Shown here: positions 46,972 to 58,615 of the stretch, in pieces
Layout: each line of letters starts with the position of its first letter
Position numbering within the stretch: the stretch's first letter is position 1
From: Arenicola marina
Lineage: Eukaryota; Annelida; Polychaeta; Arenicolidae
Assembly (NCBI GenBank): GCA_964019135.1
Contig: OZ025253.1
Coordinates: 34,274,548 to 34,338,547, forward strand
Length of the DNA stretch: 64,000 nucleotides
Direction of reading: 5' to 3'
Program-made: the position numbers and the translations under genes
The notes under the pieces: generated by a model
Database searches by the model: none
Told to the model about the DNA's origin: nothing
The model's input: only the letters and a program-made list of their open reading frames with translations

Positions 46972-49800
46972 ATTATCCTTAGCAAGGTTCTAAGCAATCC
47001 TTAGCAAGGTTCTAAGCAATCCTTAGCAAGGTGCTAACGTTGTCACCGGGGACAGTGCCTGTGACTCAGCTGGGTTGCTCCGTCGAAAGAGAGTTTAGTC
47101 ATTGAGATGGTGCAAATGGCAAAAAATATGTCTTCTATCCACATTGTGCAGCTAGATTTCACGAACATGCCTTATTTTATGGCTGAGCCATCCGCAATGG
47201 AACCCCTCCTCTGCGCCGGGCTCTTGCTCAGGTAGTCTGTTACGTGTCGCTCTCTGTGCGTAACATATGTACGCTCGTGATTACATATGCAAAACATGTC
47301 CTAACATGTCCCAACATGTCAAACATGTCTCGTATTCATAGGCATGATATACTTATGCAGTATATTGGGTCCTTGGAACCCGGCATTATGTATTCAATGA
47401 TCAGTAGTACCTTAACTACATGTCAATGAAAGACGGCAACAACCCATGCTGCATTTGCTTAGCAACGACAGTTACACGAACATATGCGAACTCTTATCTG
47501 TTTGGCAATCTACCAAGTATCATAGGAATGTGTCCATGCAATCGCCTTTACATTTGTAAGTGGAAATATTGAGTACTATTTAATCGCATACTGCGCACGC
47601 TCTCTTTTGATAACAATTAAGTTAAAGATGGCGTTTCCAAGATTGCAACGCGACGGGGATTAGTCGTGGAATGACAGATTAGGACCAGATCTTTCACGTC
47701 ACTCCAAACGATGAATTATTGTCATCTTTGGGTAGAAAAACAGCAAAAGAAAACAGTGCTTGAATACAAATCACGGGTTGAGGCTATACTGACAGAGCTT
47801 GTCGGGTTTCATATCAATTGCGGGGTTTCATACCTATATCTTGACACATATCACCGTATTTAAGTGATATAATCCGCTTTCAATTAGACAGAACGACAAA
47901 TTGCGTCAACGTTTTTCAATAGATTTAGTCAATCAAACATGGCCTGGTTTGTCAAGGGTGTAGTTACTTCTATGCTGGGAAACAAACGGGGTTGCACTTA
48001 TTAAGGGCAACATCTAGTTTCATGCCAGATATTAATGCTATCTGAAAATACGCACTCATTTTTGTCAAGGCTTGAATGCCGAGAACCGACTATCTGCGCG
48101 ATTTATGCGTGAAGAATCGAGTGGGTGCTAACATATTTTTGTTTGCTTTGCTCCAGACATAAAATCATAATAAAATTAAATATCAGATGTTCATTTCCCC
48201 ATCATGGATGCCTCGATAAGACAGTTGGAATTGATGTATTTTGAGGCTAATAATAGATGTTTACATTTCTGCGACAATAGGGCTACCAAGCTCTTGGGGG
48301 TTCTATTTCTGGTTCGTGTAATTTTGACACCAACAAGAAAACACGTGCGCGCATGATCACGCTGGTGCCTTGCTACTGTGCTGCGTGAAGGGCAGTCATT
48401 GTAGTCAACGTTTGAGTGTTAGGAACCAGCTGGATGTACGGTTGAAGAACCGATCGAGAGGGTGTAAATTTTTTGTTTGTTTTTGCTTTGGTTATATAGT
48501 TAAAGACAAGACATTGATCACTCCATAACATTGTGGTCGGTTAGAGCAGACTGTCGGAGTCGTTGTATTTGAAAGAATATATGTTTACGTTCTGCGACAA
48601 ACGGAGCACCATTGTCCCCGTCTACCCTATCCATTTTTACCATCAGGATTTTTACGTAACCGTAGATACCACAGACATGCGAGTCATGATTAGTGCGTCA
48701 TGTAGCATGGCAAATCCCAAACACATTAGATCGCCTGACACTGACAGTCACTCATGAAACAGCCGCATTCTGGTTTATCAACTGTCTAACCGTTCATATA
48801 TTACATAAGTATTCTGGTAAAATGGTAAAAATTATACTTTAATGTTGCACACTGCCTGATGAATAATCCGGAGAACTCGGTTGGTCGCTCTGCAGCTTGA
48901 AGTTTCCTAACTTGCACATTCTGCCTCGCCATTTTTAAATGTCGGCCTCTTGCCTGACAGTGACAGTCACGCATGAAATAGTCGTAGATGTGGACTTATC
49001 AATTCTCTAACGCTCATATATTACATAAACCTACTCCCATGGTCATAACTCGGATATGTAGGCATTCAATATGTGAAATTTATTCTTCAATAATATCCAA
49101 ATATAAAAATGTTTCTCCACTTGGTTCAATACAAATATTCGTTTAACATACCGCTGCACGTTCACCCGTTACCGGGTGGTTTGTTCAAAACGAATCCGTA
49201 TGGATCGAGTGTCTCGAGATTGTAAATATCAGTTTACTTACAACTTAGGCCGTCACACAATGTCGCTGCTATCATAACGTAACCGTACCAGTCAAAGACA
49301 ATGATGGCCAGTACGAGCGCGAGAATTGGTCAGAAACAGCTAATATCGATGATGAACGGAGAATAAAATCTATATGTTGACAAGCAGAAATATCAAAAGC
49401 ATCGACAAAAAACATTCAATGGTTTTATTTATTTTAATAAGCACCTTGATTTCCATCGAGTTCGTCATTAAAGTGCAGTGACGATATAGTGATGAGTACC
49501 TTAATTTTACCTTAACCGTTCTACCGTATTCGCCGATTTTGCTATGAAATACGATCGTAACCCCTCTAATCCGACCTGCAAGTTATCAATTTGCCATCCC
49601 AGCATATTTGACTGCAGTTTGTGCATATAGGTTATCTACATGCAAACAAAGCATGTGAACACTCTGCATGGTTATGCAACAATTTTGCGTCTTCAGTTAT
49701 CGGGTAATTTTCTTTACGACAGTTAGCTACAGGACAGTAATGTATTTTGTAATACATATATGTGGTTAAATAAGGTATATGACTTACATATGATACGTAA
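46972..49800. other. duplicated intergenic DNA (copy A), no gene
   Basis: Blocks 47030-47260, 48540-49140 and 49145-49480 have diverged direct copies at 58192-58470, 57573-57653 plus 58616-59130, and 60104-60510. Shared landmarks include GACATGCGAGTCATGATTAG and GAAACAGCCGCATTCT. Nothing coding is seen. A triple TCCTTAGCAAGGTTCTAAGCA repeat starts at 46975. Confidence 0.6.
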
Positions 49801-50060
49801 AATGTTATTACTAGGCGACAATCACACCACGGGCAGGGAGGCCAGTGCACAATGACTGCAATACTTCTGCCAGCCGATGCGTACAGTGTGCGAGGCCAGT
49901 GTTCACAATTCATCGCGGGACAGTTGTTTTCACAGTTGAATTCAAGAAGAAAGGCGATAGTTCAGTTGTCACCCGATGTATCCGTATCCTCATACAGAGG
50001 ACGGACAGCGCCTGGCTCCGTGTGGAGACCTTCATCGGACATCGCACCGTGGACTTCTTG
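49795..50060 (+). other. duplicated exon-like segment (copy A)
   Basis: This matches 63685-63940 over about 260 bp. In both, one plus-strand frame reads SRRKAIVQLSPDVSVSS here and SRRKAMAQRAPDVSSSS there. The right-hand copy ends at a GGG|GTAAGT donor and this one does not. It may be a relic of a 5' exon lying beside the Kelch gene. The product is unknown. Confidence 0.3.
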
Positions 50061-50215
50061 ATTTAAGGCGTGTTGTTGATCGGCTCATGTCCGTCAGCTG
50101 TGTCCTCAGGACCTCAAGTGGGACACTCAGCGTATTCCGCTCGGGTTCATTACTCTTGACAACGATCAACGTGAGTTCTTTCAGAATTCTAGTATATATC
50201 ACCAACATCCAGTTC

Positions 50216-53200
50216 TTAAGCAAAAACTTTCATAGGCAGGCAGGAGATCATGCTGGTTATAGGTACGGCTCCGGCTGTGGTCCACTTGGCCGCCAGCGAG
50301 AGTGTGTCCGCACAAATAGGTATAACACCCCCGTTATCGCCAACGAACAGCACTTCCTCTCCCAGCGACCACACACGGGTGTTTTGGTGAACAACCTGCT
50401 GACTCAGCTCTTCCAAGACACACCCGGATTCACCACATATGTATCTGCACGCAATTCTTCCTCCCGTGTTCAAAGCAGCAAGTGTGAAGACGTCGCCCCT
50501 CCACGATACCATCCTCACAGAAGCAAGAGGATTCAAAAAGGACGGAAAGGCCGTCACCCTCGCTTCCCCATGTGTTCCTTTTATGACACTCTCGAACCAG
50601 AAATATTTCTCCATAGCCACGCTGCCGTCTGCAGACCGCAACGTTTGGCGGTCACTTCTTTGGCACGATAAAGCCAAGACAAGACTATTCGTCACCAAGC
50701 ACCCGCCATGACACCTCACGGAGAGTAGAGAGCCAGCAATATCTTGTTCAGGGTTCACAGCCTTTAGTACCTCGTCGACTGAGACTGTGACCGCCTCCTC
50801 CCACACTCCACTGGAGTGGTGGAAGCGGACCACATCCAGACCCTGGGTGTGGCACCAGGTCTTAGCTATCAGCAGACATCCATCCTCGCTGCACAGGATC
50901 CGGTCGAGGTTAATTGGCGAACCATCCACCACGATCTGCCTTCTGAATTTGCCGTATGTGTGCAGGCGTTGTGACGTAATAGAATACGTTATATCTCCAA
51001 CCAGGAATAGGGGTCCCATGGCATAATTTCCCACATTTGTCCACTGCGGGTTTGCACGTGAAACGTCCAGGTAGTGGCTATGTCCATAGCCTGGCCCCGG
51101 GAAATTGTGTATCACCTGGCAGGAATAATAACGATACGATTCTACATCAAAAATTAAGCATTCATGACTGTACACATGTAAATATATGTTGAAATTCAGA
51201 TATCCACAAAGCGCCATATCAATTACAAGACGAATTGTCTATTTAAAGCCTTAAGGGTTCTGCTAAAACTCTATATCTATAAACATGGCACAACAAATAC
51301 AGTTTGCATGGATACATGGCAACTTTATATTGACAGGCAACCTCAGAAATTATGCCCCGGTAATTTGAAATGGGACAGATCCTTTGTTGAGAGGCCTGTA
51401 TAATGTTCCCCATGCAGTTAGGACTCGAGTATAAGTATACGTACCTTTCGCTCTTTAGAATTTCTGGGTTTGAACAAGATGGGGTACTTTTTCTGCATCG
51501 CTTTTAGACTACGCGAATCAGACGCCCGCCCCGCGGCGCACAGCACGAGTCTAGAGCATTCCTGCGCACCCATCATCAGCGAGAAGTCCATCTGATCACA
51601 CAGCGTGCTCACTTCTACCAGACCCAGACGCACTGACGTCACAATATCGCGTACGTATTCGTGTCGCCTCTCATCTCGCTGCAGCCAGGCCAGCGCCGCC
51701 AGGAAGACGAAATCCTCCGAGCTGGCCGCTAACTCGTCGTGGCCCAGCACAGTCAACATGGCGTCCAGCGGCATCCCGTTCAGGAAGTTGGGGGTCAGAC
51801 ACAGCTCGTCGAAGGTGCGCAGGATTCCATCAATAGCGACCTCATAGATGTCCGTCATTTTGTATTTGCGGGCCTGGTTGAGCAGTCGGACCAGCTGGGG
51901 CCCCCGCACGGTGTCGATGACCGGGGCCAGCCGCTTGCTGCAGTACGTGTCCAGCAGCGATACCACGCCGTCCATCTGGAGACAGCGCGCCGTCAGGTAC
52001 ACCTCACACAGGTTCGCCGGGGTCACCGCCAGGTCACCGTCGTAGATCCATCCCCGCAGGACTTTAAACCCCTCGACCGATACCGTCTCCCCTTCCAATC
52101 TGACTTGCCCCGTGTCGCCACTTCCGGAACAGATCACTCGCCGGAAGTAGCCACTCCAACCAATCAGCGCCCGCTGATGGCACGGGAACACGTGACCATG
52201 GACGCTAACCCGGATGTCAGGCGTGACCTGAGAGTAGCCGGCGTATACCGCCATCACAGTCTCCCCGTAGAGGGCGCTCAGAGGCAGGGGTTCAGGGCCA
52301 CTTGGCTCACTGCAAATATGAACGAACATCAGCGCGGTATGGTGTTGCCTATCTACAAATAATCCATTCTTGATGTCAAACATCCCCAGCATGCATTGGT
52401 TATGATATCTATACTGTACAAAATAACGATGAATATAGTTCGCTGTTTCAAACTACCTTAACCATCCCGTGTTGGTTGCTCGATGAGATACCATTTTCGA
52501 AATGCTCCGGATTATAAATGGAAATTGTATTAATCTATTAACTGCTTTATTGTAACATTAAGACTTACGCTGCTGCCACCTGCCGTCGAGAAAATGTGTT
52601 CGGCTGGCTCCTTGGCAACCTTTGTCTGCTGAGAGGGTCTATATCCCGAGTAATGGCGTCAAGTAGAAGGTCAAACCCCTCCTGGCTCTTCGCCATCAGC
52701 GATAGTGTCATAGCAGTACGGAGAATAGGTGCTGGCACTAGGCCCAGGCGGATCAGACCCAACATCTGCTCCAGGTATTCCAGGCGTGATTCCTCTTGCT
52801 CAAGCCAGAGAATGGCTGCTCGAAATATGATTTCCTCGCTTTGGGTGGCCAACTGCTCATGTTGGAGGACAGCCAGAAATTCACCGTGTGGTATAAGCTT
52901 CAGGATGCCTCCCATATTGGCAGCGGCGTCGAAGTTGCGAGCTATGAATCTTATTGCAGCCTCACCCAGTTGACTGAAGCCGTACTTCCGGGCAATATCA
53001 AGGTCTTCGCTTACTTCCGGCATGTTGATCGTCCCCTCCGCATAGTACTTTATTGTCACCTTTAAACATGTGTCTACCACGCTATCCATCTGCAAATAAT
53101 GGGCTGTGGGCAAAATGGCTCGAAGCGCGGTGACACTGAGGTCCAGCTCACCCTTGTACATCCAAGCATGTAAAGCGGCGAAAGCTTCTGGGGAAAAAGT

Positions 53201-53431
53201 TTCACTTTCCTGTAAAACCACGTGACCCTCGTTGGCCTCCTTCCAGTCGTTATCAAGCATCCGACGGAAGTAACCACTCCATGCCGAAAGCAGGAATTTG
53301 TGGCAGGAAAACTGCGAGTCCCCGGCTGTGACCACCAGGTCCATGGAGTCCTCGCAGTCAGAGAGAGTAGCGTGGGCCGCTTTAGCTGCTCGGCTGTACT
53401 CCAGCAACAGCTCTGCCTTGGAAAACGCCAT
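50216..53431 (-). CDS. BTB-BACK-BTB-BACK-Kelch protein, three coding exons
   Basis: Exons: 53431-52569, 52309-51445, 51115-50216 (875 residues). Donors are GTAAGT and GTACGT, acceptors TTTGCAG and TTCCTGCCAG. The phases (2 then 0) match exactly. Exon 1 encodes a BTB domain (about residues 28-130: SMDLVVTAGDSQFSCHKFLL, SAWSGYFRRML) and a BACK domain. Exon 2 encodes a second, diverged pair (PDIRVSVHGHVFPCHQRALI, GWSGYFRRVI, then LLNQARKYKM and FVFLAALAWLQRDE). Exon 3 encodes a Kelch-type propeller (GPLFLVGDITY, GRIACRYICGESG, LFVGDNGG). The family acts as Cullin-3 substrate adaptors. Exon 1 cannot splice straight to exon 3 in frame, so the double unit looks obligatory. An acceptor just before the ATG (TTTCTATAG) implies a 5' UTR exon. 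The alternative is two separate genes. Confidence 0.82.
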
Positions 53432-56400
53432 CCTCTATAGAAAGACAAACAGAAGGAGAACATCGTTGCATTATTCCATTAATAATAGCACACACATGGA
53501 TTTACAGCGGCAAATCAACTTGAAATATCCCATATTGTGTTTCAAACTGTACAGCCTGATACCAGGATCTTATCACAAAACATGTTTGATTGAACGCATC
53601 GCAAATACGTAGCCCAATGTGCATTACATTATCAGTACTAGGATTGTTTCCTGACCTAGATACGTATGCAGGATCCAATTGCGGGACAACCTATAAAGTA
53701 ATTCTCGTCTTACCAATATATATATATAGATAAATAGATATTGCTGCTGTGATACTAATAGATGCGTGCTATTAGGGAGGATGAGCTGGTATGCTTGCTG
53801 CGCTAAACATTATATCTGCATCGCACCGTTGCAATTTTGTTTCCACATGGCTCAATAGATGGAGGCACAATTACCCAATTAATATGAAATTGCTGACAAT
53901 GGGAGGGGGGACACTTTATATTGTATAGATTTTCCGGTGTATCATATGTATTATCTGGACAACAGGGCTGTGAGTGACGTATATCTCGTTGGGTCTTTGG
54001 TTGAAGCTGACAAACATAAACTGATGCAGACGTCACTCCAGTAACTTGTCCTCATAGAAACTGCAGGTGAAACATGGCGTTATATCTGGACCAGCCTAAT
54101 ATCCACATCAAAAAATGAATTTCCGAATACTGAACTATATATCTCATACAATATGCATGTTTTAAGAAATCTCAGTGGTCTTTGTTGTCCATAATGACAT
54201 ATTGTAATGGCAGTTTCAGGTGCATATGTTCAATGCCGTGCCGCTGTAAGTGGATGCATTCACAGAAGGTGACCTGATGTTAATTTCCACTACTGGCCAA
54301 CAAAGTTATATTATCTCACTGAGACTGTATTCAATGGATACTTGCCACTCTCTAGGGATGATATTAAGAATTCTAAAAGATCATTTGAAGATGCCAGTGC
54401 GCAATACACATTGAGCACAAAGTTGCATTTTTACTTGATTTGTGCCACATACTATTGAGACATCAAGAATGCGATATTTGGGGTTATATGAGCCAAGAGG
54501 ACAGTCAATACCTAAAAATATTCTTAGTATGAAACTGCCGTGTACTTCTGGAAGCAGCATCATTGGTGATAATCCTTCAGATAAGTTATCATTGAAAGAA
54601 CAGTCCCATTATATTGTGTCCGTATTTTGGTTCGTTTAAGGGGCACATAGCTATATCTCCTTAACATCAAAATGAAATAGATTATTAAACTTTTATCGAA
54701 GTGTCTCGTGGTCACTAGTATACTTACTGTTATCGCTGTTAACGGTATTGAGTTCTTAATTGTGAGAAACTTCCACCGGACTGGAGACCGACAGCAATAT
54801 ATCATCTATGTGCGGCGCGCAAGTGAGACCGAAACGTATCCGGAGGGCGTTACGCTTACCCCATAGTCTCTCTGCCCCACGTCAAATTATCCTGAATGCT
54901 CGAAAATTAAAATGAATCTAATTGAACATAGATTCGCAGTTTGCCATCAAATACATCACTGTAACATTCACTGTGCTCCTAGTACCGTACCGAACGAATT
55001 CATGCGAGTTCCGTTAATTAGACGCCATGTTATTTTCGGACAATATTTTCCACTTCGACTGAGGACAAAGGCTTGAAGCGTTTTGAACTCTGACCCCGTG
55101 TTCTTTTGAAATAATTTGTAGCTTAACTTCCCGATTGCAATCGTTCGACAGCGGAATGTTCATATATTTCCAATTCTGCATAGAAAATACAATACACGAT
55201 CAAAACAATCCTATAAAACAATCCTCTAAAACCGAACCTCACATCGTTGAGATCAACCGTGAGGTGGGCGGTTATGTGGGGCCGCAGTGACGTGATGAAC
55301 GAGTAATAACACGTCTTTGGCTATGTACTATATTTTATAAAGAGTAAGATACCACAATAGTAACCACAATCAACACCCTCTCACAGTTCTAAGGCTTCCC
55401 ACAAATTGCACTAAATTGTTATTATTATGGCATTGACGTTGGATGTCTTTAAATTGGACATCTATGTCATCAGAAATCTGCCAGTTTATGTGATATATCA
55501 TACAGAAGTTAAAACCATCCGTTCAATCTAATTAGAACATGGGTAAATCGTGAAAGAACGAACAAAAGCTGACTTACCCCAGTTAGACTCGTGATACGAC
55601 AGGCGCTGGGTGGTACGGCCTGAACGAGCTTTACCCCGCAGAGCAGACATTGACCACCCTTATCTGGCGAGCTACAATCAGTGGTGTTTTCTTTAGTTAT
55701 TAATATTATACAGGATTAACAGCCAGTTTACGCGGGTTCGGGTAGCGTTATCAGCTGGGGCGTACCTGCTGATCTTAGTGTCTTGTCAATGAATGCGTGA
55801 CAGCTAAGGTATGACCAGGGTGTTTGTTGCACCCACATGAAGATGGGCGACTTTTGGTTCGACTTTGGTCGAACATAATTGAGATATCACGGGCGCCTTA
55901 TACGCCCGGAATGCCATGTATGACGTCACAGCGCTTATTTGCTATCTTTAGATGATATTCATCACATGCAATGAACGTCGTGACTTAATACATATTATGT
56001 ATGAATTTACTGTGACAAGCTTAGTATGTGGGCCTTCAAAGAAAGGTTATTCGTGTGCAAAGAAAATTTAATCATACGATGTGTGCCTCCAAGGAAAGCT
56101 GAATCGTAAGATTATTCGATATTGTCAGGCAAGTTTATGTCACAGCAATATGATATATATGGTAAACAATTTGCAACGCAAAATAATATTTGTCTCAGCC
56201 TAGCCTGTCGAGCTGGACGACCGATGTGACGTGGGGTTCGGGACACAAATATGACCACCATACGATGGCGCACGGCAATATCCGCTAAAGGCAAGGATGA
56301 GTTCGCTGTGAAATAATCAAAATGCAAAGAAAAATGTCGCAAGCGTGGTCCGCCATGGCGGCATTTTCGCACTATTGTTTACACTTAGACCACAGGTGGC

Positions 56401-57570
56401 CAGGATTTGCAACTGGGCCCTCAGTTCAGCCAACGTCATAGCACAGTGCCAGTTTGACTTATGTTATAACTTCGTTGATAAAACTGCTGACATGTCACTT
56501 ATATATCACCTCCTGGTCCCATACAAACACATATTATGTTATTCAACCAATTGCAAAGTTTCATACGTATAAAGTAATATTTTTGCACGAATGTTGGTTG
56601 TGTAAAAAACTTTGACCTTTAAAATGACCCAGCTCTCCGAGAGTAACCGCCTAATCGTCAAGTAAAATTACATGAGATCTGTCGCATGCACGAACCTAGA
56701 TATTTTTAGATGTAGGATTCGAACCGCGCACCGGCCGCTTGGACGGACCGAGCGCACCCAAGAATAGTCCAACACTCGAACTAAACCTAATTTGATTTGA
56801 ACATTCTTTATAAATATTATCGTAAAAATACAACGAGAAACGTTTTTATTTATTACTTTTGTCTTATTAACGGTCCATCTTCCGTGTTAGAGCCTGCTAA
56901 ACGAATTTATGTAGTATATAGTAGGCGTAAGTTAGTACTGGGCCGTGCTGAAAAAAAATTCGCCCTTACATGGAAGATCGACATCCCTTTTTGCTTCCGC
57001 TGATCAACAAGTACACATTCACGCAAAACACTGATTGTGCGTTAGACTTATCTCGTTCCGTATAGGAGCGCTATGTAAATTATTTCGCAGCCTTGATCAA
57101 ACCGAACCTCGTTATACTTTAAGGTTCATTTAAAGTTTCATATCGAGCTATTTCCCGCCAAAAGTAAGCCCAGGCGACTGATATAACACAATTTGCAGAA
57201 AACTCGATTTTTTCATTCTATATATTCAGAAACTTAACAAACACCGCCATTTCGGCTGTGATGTGGCAAACGTGTCAATCCCTGGACGCCGCAGAACTCT
57301 GTCGCGGCACTGCTTATGACAAAGTATCGCGCATCACAAAACTGATGACGTTTACCACTAATTACGAAACATGTGGTTAATTGATATCACGGGCAAGGAT
57401 TAGAGACTCCATTTGGCAGTCTGTCATGCGTGGAATGTAGACAAAAGAAATTTCAGATGTTACAAAGGCTGATTCTTATTTGCATTTTGAGATATTTACT
57501 TTTGGCTGGAAAGAGCTTGATAAGTAATTTTAACATGATGTCATCACGCCCGACATATTATAATGCAGGT
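53432..57570. other. intergenic, no gene recognised
   Basis: 53437-53600 is the presumed 5' flank of the BTB-Kelch gene and is duplicated at 62182-62340. A (TA)n run lies at 53718-53730. On the minus strand, 56705-56760 has a GGTTCGAATCC B-box-like site in tRNA-like sequence (possible SINE scrap). The rest is ordinary non-coding sequence. Confidence 0.45.
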
Positions 57571-57653
57571 GGTCGGTTCGAGCAGACTGTCAGAGGCGTT
57601 GTATTTGAAGGAATATCAACGATGTTTACGTTTCTGCGACAAACGGAGCACCA

Positions 57654-58615
57654 TAGGGCTATACAGTTCTCGCGATCGGGCCGCGAGACTTCAATTTTGG
57701 GGACAAACAAACACACGTGCTCCATGTTAAACTATAGGCAGCTATAAGTCAATTTCTTTCCAGGTTTATTCTAAAGACTATGAGTACCATTTCACTAAAC
57801 ATGGCTATGGAAGATAGACGTCAAAATATTTGGAGGCGATGGAGCGCAGAACTTTGGGAATATACAAGGAAAAATCCGTCTTCACAACACTCGAAAGCTA
57901 AAAATAGCGTTCTAAATTTAGCCCTGCACCCGGGTTTTCGCGAGTTCTTCAAACTGCGAGTGACGTCACAGAGTTTCACGTGCCTCCGCGGTAACAAAAA
58001 TGGCGAGAGCAAGTGATAGACTTAACCATTCTGCTGTCAAAATGTGCAGCGCATGGAGTAACAACACACGGACGCGTCATTAAACCCCATGGTAAAGGTA
58101 AATTAAGACCAGTAGGATGTTTTCGTATCAGTTTTAGATCACGAAAAGACAAAGTTCTTCATTCTTTGTAAGTTTTCTGTTTGAAGCGTTGCGCCAACGT
58201 TGTCACTCAGGGAGAATCTATGTGACGTCATAATGTCTCGTTTTCGTAGGAAATGCAAAAAAACGTTGGTTTCTCAGCCGTGTTGTCCCGTCGTAACTAA
58301 TATTAGTCATTGTGTTGGCGCAAATGAATGAAAAATATGTCGTCTATCCGTTTTGGGCAGCTATATTTCTTAAATATTCTTAATTATATCGCCAGGCCTT
58401 CCGCAATGGACCCACCCCTCGGCGCCTGGCTTTTGCGCAGGTAGTCTGGTCCCCAGTCTCACTCTTTGCGTAACATACACGTCACCCCTACGTCACAGAT
58501 AGTAAGGCTACCAGTGTGAGCAGAGATTCTAAACTCGTTCCGAACACGTGCTTCGTTTGTTTGTCCCCAAAATGAGTAAACCGGAAGTCTAGGCGAACGA
58601 GACTTTATAGCCCTA
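57654..58615. mobile_element. TIR element inserted in duplicated DNA
   Basis: It begins TAGGGCTATACAGT and ends TTTATAGCCCTA. About 75 bp inside each end are imperfect inverted repeats sharing TTTTGGGGACAAACAAAC and CACGTG. The paralogous site at about 48603-48620 lacks the insert and reads GAGCACCATTGTCCCC, giving an exact empty site. The TA at each end may be the target duplication (Tc1/mariner-like), which is inferred. No intact transposase; a 78-codon plus frame at 57780 has no recognisable family. Confidence 0.65.

Noticed and set aside
49976-50711. Plus-strand frames over the Kelch exon
   Set aside because: Antisense to a 300-residue propeller exon with clear repeats and good splice phases.
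51605-52362. Plus-strand frames opposite the second BTB-BACK exon
   Set aside because: The minus-strand frame has BTB and BACK motifs; the plus-strand frames have none.
56705-56760. Possible tRNA gene on the minus strand (GGTTCGAATCC)
   Set aside because: Only a B-box and a partial stem are visible; no full cloverleaf or A box could be traced. At most a SINE scrap.
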